Shown here piece by piece: positions 42,497-50,387 of a DNA stretch of 64,000 nucleotides. The position numbers were made by a program, and so were the translations under genes. Source of the DNA: Paraburkholderia bryophila (GTDB lineage Bacteria > Pseudomonadota > Gammaproteobacteria > Burkholderiales > Burkholderiaceae); contig NZ_JACCAS010000002.1 of the NCBI RefSeq assembly GCF_013409255.1, forward strand, positions 868,001-932,000, in the 5' to 3' direction. Below the pieces are notes generated by a model. The model was not told where the DNA came from and did no database searches. It saw only the letters and a program-made list of their open reading frames with translations. Numbering within the stretch: the first letter of the stretch is position 1; each line of letters starts with the position of its first letter.

Positions 42497-42559
42497 CCGC
42501 CAGACCGGAAATCGGCGGGCTTTTCAGGCGAAATAGCGCGGCGAAACAGTGCGGCGGAC

Positions 42560-42928
42560 CTACTCGCGCCAGAGCTTGCGCATCAGCGCGAGCAACGCGG
42601 TCGGCGCCGTGCCTTTTTGACAATAACCGTCGAAATTGTGGCGCGCCTTACCGGTTTCCTTCACGTGATCCTCATCGAGCGACGTGAACGCGACAATGCC
42701 CAGACTATGGGTCGGCAGATAGCTGCGCAGCGCGCTCGCGGTCTCGTAGCCGTCGCGCTCCGGCATCATGATGTCGAGCACCACGACGTCCGGCACCCAG
42801 TCCTTCACACAGCGCAGCGCTTCCGCGCAACCGTTGGCGGCGCGGGCTTCCACGCCTTCGTAGGAGAGATAGGTGGCGAGCGCTTCGGCCGCGCCGGCGT
42901 TGTCGTCGACGACCAGTACGCGCGGCAT
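42560..42928 (-). CDS. Single-domain response regulator (CheY-like)
   Basis: A 122-residue receiver domain with no output domain. From ATG 42928: acidic pair D8/D9 (VLVVDDN), phosphoacceptor D52 (VVVLDIMMPERDGYE), Thr in AFTS and Lys in CQKGTA. An open frame extends to 42991 but adds no receiver sequence. There is no kinase gene beside it, so it is an orphan receiver that may act in a phosphorelay or by protein contact. Monocistronic between arsR and lysR genes. Confidence 0.9.
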   Translation of the reverse strand: MPRVLVVDDNAGAAEALATYLSYEGVEARAANGCAEALRCVKDWVPDVVVLDIMMPERDGYETASALRSYLPTHSLGIVAFTSLDEDHVKETGKARHNFDGYCQKGTAPTALLALMRKLWRE

Positions 42929-43101
42929 TTCGTGTAAGACCCGGATCTCGCGGGCGCTCCACCTTTGACAGGTCGATGGGGTTCGGGACATAGCTAACCG
43001 CTTGCGAAAAAGACATCTGCTGCCAGCAAGCTGCGTACCATACCGCTATCGTCTTTCCTGCCCCTTTTCAAACCGGCCGCCGCTGCCATGCTCTCGCTCT
43101 C

Positions 43102-44001
43102 ATGAATACGCTCGCCACCCGGGACCATCAACTGCGCCTGTTCGTCGCCGTCGCGAAGGCGAATTCGTTGCGCGAAGCCGCCGAGATTCTCGGCCTCACG
43201 CAGCCCGCGCTGAGCAAACAGATTCGCGCGCTCGAAGCCGCGCTGAACGAGACGCTCTTTCTGCGCCACGGCCGCGGCATGCAGTTGACGCCGGCCGGCG
43301 AGGCGCTGTTTCTGAAACTCGAGCCGCTGTTCAACTCGCTCGACGCCACCTTCGCGCACGCCGGTCATCCGGGAGAACAGCGCGGCACGTTGCGCATTGC
43401 GACCGTGCAAACGCTGGTGGCCTGGTTCATCCCCGAGTTGAGCCGTCAATTGCTCGCGCTCTACCCTGACCTGCTGCTGACGATTCACTGCGACAGCTCG
43501 GCCAACGTGGTCGAAAGCGTGGAGCGCGGCAAATCGGATCTCGGCTTTGTCTACGAGACCGCCGTGGACGGTCCCGAACTGGTCGCCGAACCGCTATTCG
43601 AAGAGCGGCTGGCGCTTTATATCCGCGGTGACCACACGGCCGACGCCGACGCGCTGGCTAATCCCGGCGGCTTGCCGCTGATCCTGCCGCCGCGGCCGTT
43701 CGCGCTGCGCCGCATGGTCGAGCGGGCGCTGGGGTATAGCGTGCAGCCGTATATCGAATGCGATTCGCTCGAATTGTGTCTGCGCCTCGTGTCGATCGGC
43801 GACGGCGTGACCGTGCTGCCCGACAGCCTGCCGCGCGATATGGTCGAAGATCGCGGCCTGCGCCGCTTGCCGTTGAACGCTGTTCCGCCACGCCGGATCG
43901 TCGCGCTGTCGCGTCGCGCACGCGGCGCATCGCGCAGCTTCGACAGCGCGCTCGAGATCGCTTTGCGCGCCGGCACCCAAAGCGCGATAACTCCCGGTTA
44001 A
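43102..44001 (+). CDS. LysR-family transcriptional regulator
   Basis: A 299-residue LTTR. The winged HTH is in QLRLFVAVAKANSLREAAEI then LGLTQPALSKQIRALEAALN, followed by LFLRHGRGMQLTPAGEALF. The effector domain has GTLRIATVQTLVAWFIPEL and ILPPRPFALRRMVERALGYS. It precedes an MHS transporter and a class II aldolase gene on the same strand (103 bases before the transporter), so it probably regulates both; no clear T-N11-A site was picked out in the gap. Confidence 0.9.
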   Translation: MNTLATRDHQLRLFVAVAKANSLREAAEILGLTQPALSKQIRALEAALNETLFLRHGRGMQLTPAGEALFLKLEPLFNSLDATFAHAGHPGEQRGTLRIATVQTLVAWFIPELSRQLLALYPDLLLTIHCDSSANVVESVERGKSDLGFVYETAVDGPELVAEPLFEERLALYIRGDHTADADALANPGGLPLILPPRPFALRRMVERALGYSVQPYIECDSLELCLRLVSIGDGVTVLPDSLPRDMVEDRGLRRLPLNAVPPRRIVALSRRARGASRSFDSALEIALRAGTQSAITPG

Positions 44002-44104
44002 TCCAGAGTTATTTCTGGGCGCATAGCTCACGTCCTGCAAGGGACCAATACTGGCTTCAGTCCGGCAGCCTCGCGCCGATCACCGGAGTCAGTCCCCCTC
44101 TTGC

Positions 44105-45475
44105 ATGGAACCCAACGTGAACGATCCTCTTTCCGCGCTCGACGGCCTCGCCGCCGCGACGCCGCGCCGCGCGCTGCCGCCCCGTTACAAGGCCGTCCTG
44201 TCGGCCACCGCCGGTTCGATTATCGAAGGCTTCGACTTCATCGCGTACGGCACCGCGGCGGCGCTGGTGTTCAACCGGCAGTTCTTTCCCAATCTCGACC
44301 CCACCAGCGCGACGCTGGCGTCGTTCGGCGCGTTCGCCACGGGACTTTTCGCGCGGCCGCTCGGCGCCGTGCTGTTCGGCCACTTCGGCGACCGGCTCGG
44401 CCGCAAGTCGATGCTGACGCTGTCGCTATTCCTGATGGGCTTTTCCACCATCGCGATCGGCCTGATCCCGAACTATGCGCAGATCGGCGCGTGGTCCGCC
44501 GTTCTGCTGGTCGCGTTGCGGATCCTGCAAGGCGTGGCGCTCGGCGGCGAAATGGGCGGCGCCGTGCTGATGGCGGTCGAACATGCGCCCGCGAGCCGCG
44601 CGGGGCTGTTCGGCAGCCTGCCGCAAATCGGACCACCCATCGGCCTGCTGCTGTCGACACTCGCCTTCAGTTTGTTGACCCGGCTGCCCGAGCCGGCCTT
44701 TCAAAGCTGGGGCTGGCGTGTGCCGTTTCTCGCCAGCGTCGTGCTGGTGCTGCTCGGCGCGTTCGTCCGGCGCAGCGTGGGCGAAACGCCGGCGTTCGAA
44801 AAAGCCGCACGCGTCCAGAAGTCCGCCGACGTGCCGCTCTGGCAACTGCTGGCGCGCCACAAGAAAGCGTTGCTGCTGGCGATCGGCGCGAAGCTGCCCG
44901 AAGTCACCCTTTACTACGTGCTCACGGTGTTTCTGGTGTCCTATGCATCGACCCGGCTGGGGTTCAGCCGCAACGCCGTGTTGCAGGCGGTCATGCTCGG
45001 CGCGGCGATTCAGATCGTGACCTTGCCGCTGATCGGCTACCTGGCGGATCGTGTCGGCGTGCGGCGGTTTTACCTCGGCGGCGCGGTGGTCATGGCGTTG
45101 TGCGTCGTGCCGCTGCTACGGTGGATCGATAGCGGCAGTCTCGTCGCGTTGCAGGTGGCCGTGGCGATCGCGCTCGGCCTGAACTATCCGCTGCTGTTCG
45201 GTCCGCAGTCGGCGCTGTTTGCCGCGCAGTTTCCCGTCGCGGTGCGCTTTTCGGGCATTTCCATCGGCATTCAGTTCGCCGCGGCCATCGGCGGCGGGCT
45301 GGCGCCGATCGTGGCGACCGCGCTCGTGACGCGCTTCCACAGTCTGCAGCCGATCGCGCTTTATGTCGGCGCGCTCGCGGCGCTGGCCGCGCTGTGCACA
45401 CGTCTGATGAAGAACGTGCCGTCGGTGCAAACGCAAACGCCGCCACCGACGTCGCTTAACTCGCAAGGAGAATGA
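44105..45475 (+). CDS. MFS transporter, metabolite:H+ symporter (MHS) family
   Basis: A 456-residue permease with about 12 helices. MHS features: SATAGSIIEGFDFIAYGTAA in helix 1, FARPLGAVLFGHFGDRLGRK (motif A), RILQGVALGGEMGGAVLMAV and WGWRVPFLASVVLVLLGAFV. MHS members import dicarboxylates, aromatic acids or osmolytes. The next gene, a class II aldolase, starts 4 bases after the stop and its AAGGAG site lies inside this gene's end, so they are translationally linked. A hydroxy or carboxylic acid that feeds the aldolase is the likely substrate. Confidence 0.92.
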   Translation: MEPNVNDPLSALDGLAAATPRRALPPRYKAVLSATAGSIIEGFDFIAYGTAAALVFNRQFFPNLDPTSATLASFGAFATGLFARPLGAVLFGHFGDRLGRKSMLTLSLFLMGFSTIAIGLIPNYAQIGAWSAVLLVALRILQGVALGGEMGGAVLMAVEHAPASRAGLFGSLPQIGPPIGLLLSTLAFSLLTRLPEPAFQSWGWRVPFLASVVLVLLGAFVRRSVGETPAFEKAARVQKSADVPLWQLLARHKKALLLAIGAKLPEVTLYYVLTVFLVSYASTRLGFSRNAVLQAVMLGAAIQIVTLPLIGYLADRVGVRRFYLGGAVVMALCVVPLLRWIDSGSLVALQVAVAIALGLNYPLLFGPQSALFAAQFPVAVRFSGISIGIQFAAAIGGGLAPIVATALVTRFHSLQPIALYVGALAALAALCTRLMKNVPSVQTQTPPPTSLNSQGE

Positions 45476-45479
45476 ACTC

Positions 45480-46235
45480 ATGAAACAGCGCGCAACCGTC
45501 ACGGGCATCGGCGCGGTCAATGCCGACGACCCGCTCGGCACACTCGCCGACGCGTGCCGCATCCTGTCGGCGAAAGGTCATATGGCGAGTCTCGCCGGGC
45601 AGATCACCTGGCGCGACGCGTCACGTCGCGGCTACTGGACACCCGCGCTCGGCACGAACTTCGCGGACGCGACGACGGCGTCCCTGGTGCTCGTCGACGA
45701 TGAACTCAACGTGCTGGAAGGCGCCGGCCGGCCGAATCCGGCGGTCCGGTTTCACGCGTGGGTGTATCGGCATCGCCCCGACGTGCACGCGATCGTCCAC
45801 ACGCATCCGCGCCACATCAGCGCGCTGTCGATGCTCGGCGTACCGCTGCCCGTCGCACATATGGACGCCTGCATGTTCCACGACGATTGCGGCTTCCTCG
45901 AAGACTGGCCCGGCGTGCCGATCGACGACGAAGAAGGCCGCATCATCACCGCGGCGCTAGGGGCGCGCCGCTCCGCGCTGCTCGTCAATCACGGCTACAT
46001 CTGCGCGTGCGCATCGGTCGAGGAAAGCGTGTACATGGCGGTGTCGATGGAAAACGCCGCCGAACTGGCGCTGCTGGCCATGGCGGCCGGCACGATCAAA
46101 CCGGTGCGCGCCGATCTCGCTCAGGCGGCGCATGACTTTCTGCTGCAGCCTTCAATCGTGAACGCGACGTTCGCGTACTGGCTGGAACAGGCCGGAAGGC
46201 GAACTCGACGCGGTTCTGACGCTGCAACGGAATAG
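45480..46235 (+). CDS. Class II aldolase/adducin family protein
   Basis: A 251-residue cytoplasmic enzyme of the FucA/AraD fold. The zinc-binding His pair is in IVHTHPRHISALS near residue 102 and a third His in LVNHGYICACASVEESVYM near residue 165; SAKGHMASLAGQITWRD in the N-terminus holds the phosphate or substrate loop. FucA-type Glu is not clearly placed, so decarboxylase or dehydratase roles known for AraD-like proteins are possible. Co-transcribed with the MHS transporter. Confidence 0.87.
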   Translation: MKQRATVTGIGAVNADDPLGTLADACRILSAKGHMASLAGQITWRDASRRGYWTPALGTNFADATTASLVLVDDELNVLEGAGRPNPAVRFHAWVYRHRPDVHAIVHTHPRHISALSMLGVPLPVAHMDACMFHDDCGFLEDWPGVPIDDEEGRIITAALGARRSALLVNHGYICACASVEESVYMAVSMENAAELALLAMAAGTIKPVRADLAQAAHDFLLQPSIVNATFAYWLEQAGRRTRRGSDAATE

Positions 46236-46251
46236 CTAACCCTCAAGCCTG

Positions 46252-46863
46252 TTACGCCCCGCCCTTTTCCATCGCACGCTGGTACGCGGGCCGAGCTTCG
46301 AAGCGGTCGACGAACGCCGTGAGATTCGGGAACGCGTCGCGTCCGCAGAATCGCAGCGCGGTCTGCGCGACGAAAGAAAGCTGGATATCCGCACCCGACA
46401 ATTCGCTACCGAGCAGATAGTCGCGGCCGGCGAGTTCCTGATTCAAAAAGCCCAGATGGTTCTGCAATTCGCTGCTGATCCGCGGTTGCAGCGGCGCGGC
46501 GCCCTCGCCCAGGCGCGCGGTGTAGACCTTCAGCATCAACGGCAGCATCGCCGAGCCTTCCGCATAGTGCAGAAACTGTGAGTAGCGGTCGTACTCGTGC
46601 GTGCCGTAAGCCGGGCTCAAACGGCCGTTGCCATAGCGGCGAATCAGATAGTCGACGATCGCGCCGGACTCGAAAATCACCGTGTCGCCGTCGCGAATCA
46701 CCGGAGCTTTTCCCAACGGATGAATCGCCGTCAGTTCCGGGGGAGCGAGACGGGTGTCGGGATTGCGCTGATATTGAACGAGCTTGTAGTCGAGGCCGAG
46801 TTCTTCCAGCAACCAGGTGATGCGTCGTGAACGGGATTCGTTGAGGTGATGGACTTCGATCAT
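46252..46863 (-). CDS. Glutathione S-transferase family protein
   Basis: A 203-residue GST. From ATG 46863 it starts MIEVHHLNESRSRRITWLLE; the N-terminal thioredoxin fold includes LAPPELTAIHPLGKAPVIRD (cis-Pro loop) and VIFESGAIVDYLIRRY (glutathione Ser-contact), and the C-terminal helices include YLLGSELSGADIQLSFVAQT. It resembles the YfcG/GstB-like group with a Ser or Asn rather than Tyr near the N-terminus. Neighbouring genes are also detoxification enzymes, but it has its own start 133 bases after the reductase stop. Confidence 0.9.
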   Translation of the reverse strand: MIEVHHLNESRSRRITWLLEELGLDYKLVQYQRNPDTRLAPPELTAIHPLGKAPVIRDGDTVIFESGAIVDYLIRRYGNGRLSPAYGTHEYDRYSQFLHYAEGSAMLPLMLKVYTARLGEGAAPLQPRISSELQNHLGFLNQELAGRDYLLGSELSGADIQLSFVAQTALRFCGRDAFPNLTAFVDRFEARPAYQRAMEKGGA

Positions 46864-46995
46864 GGTGTGGGCGGGTCGAGTGGAAAAGTGGAAGAAGAGT
46901 GAAGCATGCGCGCAGTTGCGAATCGCGTCGAGGATTCGCAACTGCCGTACTGCCAGGGCTAAAGCACAAGCCCGGGCTTAGGTCCAGGCTGAAGC

Positions 46996-47976
46996 TCAGG
47001 CAAACCGCAACAACACCTTGCCCTTGCGTGCGCTCTTGCCGCTCGCCTCGGCTGCCAACGCCGCGTTCTCCACATCGAATACCGCGTCCACCGGCAGCTT
47101 CAACTCGCCGGATGCCGCCAGCCCGATCAGTTCGCCGACCATGCGCGCTTTATCCGCAGCCGAGGTGAGCTCGGAAATCTTGGTGGCCCAGAAGCCTTTC
47201 ACCGTTGCCTGCTTGAAGATCGCGTCGCCGGAACTGAGCCGCATCGGCTCGTTCGACATCGCACCGAACGACACCAGCGTACCGTTTTCGCCGAGCAGAC
47301 CGAAGATGTCGCCGCTCGCGTCGCCGCCCACCGAGTCGACGCCCGCGACCAGCGGCGCCTCGCCGATCAACTCGCGTACGCGCTTCTTCCAGCCGTCGCC
47401 GTCCGTCGACACCGCATTGCCGATGCCGATCTCGGCCAACTCCGCAACGCCCGCTTCACGCCGGACCAGATTCACGACATGGATACCGCGCGAATGAGCG
47501 AGCATCGCCAGCGTCTTACCGACTGCGCCGTTCGCCGTGTTCTGGATAAACCACTGGCCCGCTTCCAGATGCAGATACTCGAGCAACATCACGGCGCTCA
47601 ACGGCATCGCGATCAACTGGCAGCCCACTTCGTCGCTGACCGCATCCGGCAGCGGAATCACCGCGGCCGCCGGCGCCAGCACGTAATCGGCCCACGCCTC
47701 GTGAATGCCGGCCACCACCACGCGCTGACCCACCTTCACATGCGCGACGCCTTCGCCCACCGCGTCGATCACGCCGGCGACTTCGGAGCCGCCCACGGCC
47801 GGCAGGGTCGGCTTGTAGCCGTACTGACCGCGAATGGTCCAGAGGTCGTGATTGTGGATCGGCGACAAGGTCGATTTGATCCGCACCTGGCCCGCGCCCG
47901 GATTCGGCGTGGGACGTTCGGCGAGTTGCAGCACTTCGGCCGGGTTGCCGAAAGCGGAATAGATAACGCTACGCAA
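46996..47976 (-). CDS. Zinc-free MDR-type alcohol dehydrogenase/quinone or enoyl reductase
   Basis: A 326-residue medium-chain reductase. TTG 47976 is the start: AGGAG lies seven bases upstream and the product begins LRSVIYSAFGNPAEVLQLAE. The N-terminal domain has NHDLWTIRGQYGYKPTLPAV and GGSEVAGVIDAVGEGVAHVK; the Rossmann part is IQNTANGAVGKTLAMLAHSR. Catalytic zinc ligands (Cys and GHE) are missing, so it fits the ETR/quinone reductase group. It follows a tetR gene by 111 bases and both are probably under that regulator, as in NemR-type electrophile response units. Confidence 0.88.
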   Translation of the reverse strand: MRSVIYSAFGNPAEVLQLAERPTPNPGAGQVRIKSTLSPIHNHDLWTIRGQYGYKPTLPAVGGSEVAGVIDAVGEGVAHVKVGQRVVVAGIHEAWADYVLAPAAAVIPLPDAVSDEVGCQLIAMPLSAVMLLEYLHLEAGQWFIQNTANGAVGKTLAMLAHSRGIHVVNLVRREAGVAELAEIGIGNAVSTDGDGWKKRVRELIGEAPLVAGVDSVGGDASGDIFGLLGENGTLVSFGAMSNEPMRLSSGDAIFKQATVKGFWATKISELTSAADKARMVGELIGLAASGELKLPVDAVFDVENAALAAEASGKSARKGKVLLRFA

Positions 47977-48087
47977 AGTCGATCTCCTTGAACGTGCAAC
48001 GATTGAAGCTCCGCATGACACGGAGCCGGTGCTTGTTTGTGTATGGGATACGTCGGCGGTGCGTCGGTTACACGACACGCCGCAAAA

Positions 48088-48678
48088 TCACAGTGCGCGC
48101 AGCACGCTTTGCGTCACCGCCATGGCTTGCGCCATCGCGCTGCCGTCTTTGCGCAACTTGGTGACGAGCGCCGCGCCGAGCCACATGTGATAGAGAAGTT
48201 CGGCCGCCTCTTTGGCGTGGATCTCCGGAGACAGCGAGCCGTCGGCCTGACCCTCTTCGATCACCCGGGCCAGACGCATCATCAAACGGTCGACGCCGTC
48301 GCGCAGCACGATACGCATCTCGTCGGACAGGTCGCCGACTTCCGCGCTCAGCTTCACCACCAGACATTTTTCGTCGCCGTCCTGATCGAGCTGCTCCTCT
48401 TGCCACGCGGACCAGTAACTGAGCAGCTTGTCGCGACCGTTGACGCCGGGCTGGCCGAACAGCGCGTCGAGCCGCGCGGCGTAATCCGCGACGTACTGTT
48501 GCAGCAGCTCGCTGCCGAACGCTTCCTTCGAACCGAAGTAGTGATAGAACGATCCTTTCGGGATGTCGGCCGTGGTCAGAATCTCGTTCAGACCGACGCC
48601 GACAAAACCCTTACGCGCGATCAGCGCCCGGCCGGCATCGAGGATGTGCCGGCGGATGTGTGGATGGCTAGCTCTCAT
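48088..48678 (-). CDS. TetR-family regulator (NemR/AcrR-like)
   Basis: A 196-residue repressor. The HTH is in ILDAGRALIARKGFVGVGLN then EILTTADIPKGSFYHYFGSK, with the KGSFYHYF signature. The C-terminal domain includes a single Cys at EKCLVVKLSAEVGDLSDEM near residue 105, in the position of the reactive Cys in NemR-type sensors. First gene of tetR-reductase, with a NemR-like box upstream. Length is typical. Confidence 0.9.
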   Translation of the reverse strand: MRASHPHIRRHILDAGRALIARKGFVGVGLNEILTTADIPKGSFYHYFGSKEAFGSELLQQYVADYAARLDALFGQPGVNGRDKLLSYWSAWQEEQLDQDGDEKCLVVKLSAEVGDLSDEMRIVLRDGVDRLMMRLARVIEEGQADGSLSPEIHAKEAAELLYHMWLGAALVTKLRKDGSAMAQAMAVTQSVLRAL

Positions 48679-48703
48679 AGGTGACGGATTATGGTCGCAA
48701 TTA

Positions 48704-48718
48704 GACCAGTCGTCTAGA
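48704..48718. promoter_or_regulatory. NemR-type operator candidate
   Basis: TAGAC-CAGTC-GTCTA is a 5+5 palindrome 26 bases upstream of the tetR start. It resembles the TAGACC-N-GGTCTA boxes of NemR-family repressors. Confidence 0.7.
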
Positions 48719-48730
48719 AATTTAAAGTGG

Positions 48731-48850
48731 CTAGCCGCGCAGCCTGTCCCGTCCGAGGATGAAGGGATGAGAGAGCACCGCCACCGTCACGACGAACGCC
48801 GTGAAAAGCGCGTTGCCGGCACGGTTGCCCCGCGTCATGGAACGCTTCAT
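48731..48850 (-). CDS. Small membrane protein, 39 residues
   Basis: ATG 48850 has GGGAGAG nine bases upstream and opens a 39-codon frame: a basic start (MKRSMTRGNRAGNALF), one hydrophobic helix (TAFVVTVAVLSHPFIL) and a basic end (GRDRLRG). This N-in, positive-inside layout fits a single-pass inner-membrane peptide. It starts 17 bases after the preceding gene's stop on the same strand, so it is probably the third gene of a small operon. The family was not recognised. Confidence 0.55.
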   Translation of the reverse strand: MKRSMTRGNRAGNALFTAFVVTVAVLSHPFILGRDRLRG

Positions 48851-48867
48851 GGCGCTCTCCCAGGCAG

Positions 48868-49188
48868 TCAGGCGGGGCTATAGATAATGCGCGCGAGTTC
48901 CTGATGCACCTCGAAACTCACCGAGTATTCCGCCGACGCCTCGATGAACCGCAGCGCCACGCCGGATAACTCGTCGGACTGTTTGTCGCTCAACTGCGAG
49001 AGCGCCTCGACTCCATACGTATTCGCAATGACGTCGTGCGCCCGCTGTTCCGCGTCCGCAATAGACGCGAGCAGCGAGGAGTCGCCGGACAGAGCAGCAA
49101 CGGCCTTGACCGCCGCCCATTGGGCGCGGCGTGTGGTCATGATCGTTGCGGTCCGGTTGCGAAAAACGCGGGCAATGAATTTGAACAT
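48868..49188 (-). CDS. Hypothetical protein, 106 residues
   Basis: ATG 49188 is well supported by GGAGG seven bases upstream. The protein starts MFKFIARVFRNRTATIM and continues as a mostly helical, acidic protein (GDSSLLASIADAEQRAHDVI, then LSDKQSDELSGVALRFIEAS). No known domain was recognised. An open frame reaches 49296 but its added part is Arg-rich and crosses the previous gene. It lies between two other small genes on the same strand and is probably co-transcribed with them. Confidence 0.65.
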   Translation of the reverse strand: MFKFIARVFRNRTATIMTTRRAQWAAVKAVAALSGDSSLLASIADAEQRAHDVIANTYGVEALSQLSDKQSDELSGVALRFIEASAEYSVSFEVHQELARIIYSPA

Positions 49189-49201
49189 GGCCCGCCTCCG
49201 A

Positions 49202-49399
49202 TCAAGCGACTGCGTTACCCGGTAACGTGCCCGTGTCGCGTTCGACGGTTTCTTTACCGGCCTCCAGTTTCTCCGCTTCGGCCTCGCCGATGGCACGTTG
49301 CTGTGCCATCGACGCCTGGCTCCAGGTGTGGTCCTCGGGAAACTCCGGCGTCCTGGTGGCGTTGTAGGCGGTCTTGATCAGTTTCGTGAGCTTGCTCAT
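49202..49399 (-). CDS. Small hydrophilic protein, 65 residues
   Basis: From ATG 49399: MSKLTKLIKTAYNATRTPEF followed by a charged helical stretch with EAEAEKLEAGKETVERDTG. Acidic and Glu/Lys/Ala-rich; it may be unfolded or coiled. No family was recognised. The ribosome site is weak (GGGAC). Probable first gene of a three-gene small-protein unit with the 106- and 39-residue genes downstream. Confidence 0.55.
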   Translation of the reverse strand: MSKLTKLIKTAYNATRTPEFPEDHTWSQASMAQQRAIGEAEAEKLEAGKETVERDTGTLPGNAVA

Positions 49400-49742
49400 G
49401 ATGAGGTCCCGTAGCGTGTGGTGAATCAACGTGTGTGATGATTTTTATCGGCGCTTATCTGAAACGTATGCGCTCAATCTGGGTCATGCAGTTCGGATGT
49501 TAGTGGCGTTGATTTTTTTCAGGGGGACCGATTGTTTTTCTGTGTCGGTGAGCGCACTCAGGGTTTTCGCGAAACGTGAAAGACGCGAAAAACGCCGTGT
49601 CGCGAGTTCAAACGGCCGACTGAGCAGGCGCCACCCGTACCGGACACCATCTCGCAAACCGTATAGGTACTGTACCGGCAAGCGTCGTTAGAATGCTTCG
49701 ACGTCCTATTGCCAGTTCTCTTGCCAGACACCGGAGCACGCC
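49400..49742. promoter_or_regulatory. Divergent intergenic region with a GGTAC palindrome
   Basis: Promoter region between the small-gene unit and the lysE-type gene. GGTAC-T-GTACC (49666-49676), an 11-bp palindrome, lies 67 bases before the exporter start, and a further CCGTACCGG lies about 30 bases upstream (near 49635). Such GGTAC words fit a regulator site for the exporter. No gene was found here. Confidence 0.5.
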
Positions 49743-50366
49743 ATGTTTTACCTCAGCCTCAGCGCCCTGCCAGCCGGCATTCTGTTCGCGCTCGTCACCA
49801 GCATCACGCCCGGTCCGAACAACACGATGCTGCTCGCCTCGGGTGTCAACTTCGGTTTTCGCCGCACGTTGCCGCATCTGTCCGGTATCAGCCTGGGCGT
49901 CGTGCTGTTGATGCTGTCGGTCGGCATTGGTCTCGGTGAAGCCTTCGTCCATTTCCCGGTGCTGTACACGGTGCTCGAAGTGGCGAGCGTCGCGTATCTG
50001 CTGTATCTGGCGTGGAAGATCGGCACGTCGGGCGAATTGAAGCTCAAGAAAGGCGAACGCCGGCCCATGAAATTTCATGAGGCCATTGCGTTTCAGTGGG
50101 TCAATCCGAAGGCATGGATGATGGTGCTGACCGCCGCCACGACCATTCATCTCAGCGAGAGCTACAGCATGAATGCCGTCGCGATGGCCGCGATCTTCTA
50201 CGTGATCGGTTTTCCGTGCATCTGCTTGTGGGCAGGTTTCGGCACCGCGATGCGCAAGGTGTTGTCGGACCCGAAACGCCTGCGTATTTTCAATGTGGCG
50301 ATGGCGCTGCTGCTGGTGCTGTCGTTGTATCCGATCGCGTTGAAGCTGCTTGGCCACGCGGGTTGA
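49743..50366 (+). CDS. LysE/RhtB-family amino acid exporter
   Basis: A 207-residue membrane protein with six predicted helices. Family features: FALVTSITPGPNNTMLLASG near residue 15, GISLGVVLLMLSVGIGLGEA, AYLLYLAWKIG and AIAFQWVNPKAWMMVLTAAT (the conserved F-Q-x-x-N-P-K motif) near residue 115. It exports an amino acid or homoserine-lactone-like metabolite. Convergent with a MocR-type gene (stop codons 22 bases apart). No RBS-like purine run is strong (CACGCC). Confidence 0.91.
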   Translation: MFYLSLSALPAGILFALVTSITPGPNNTMLLASGVNFGFRRTLPHLSGISLGVVLLMLSVGIGLGEAFVHFPVLYTVLEVASVAYLLYLAWKIGTSGELKLKKGERRPMKFHEAIAFQWVNPKAWMMVLTAATTIHLSESYSMNAVAMAAIFYVIGFPCICLWAGFGTAMRKVLSDPKRLRIFNVAMALLLVLSLYPIALKLLGHAG

Positions 50367-50387
50367 GCGACAACAGCGTAGGCGCGG

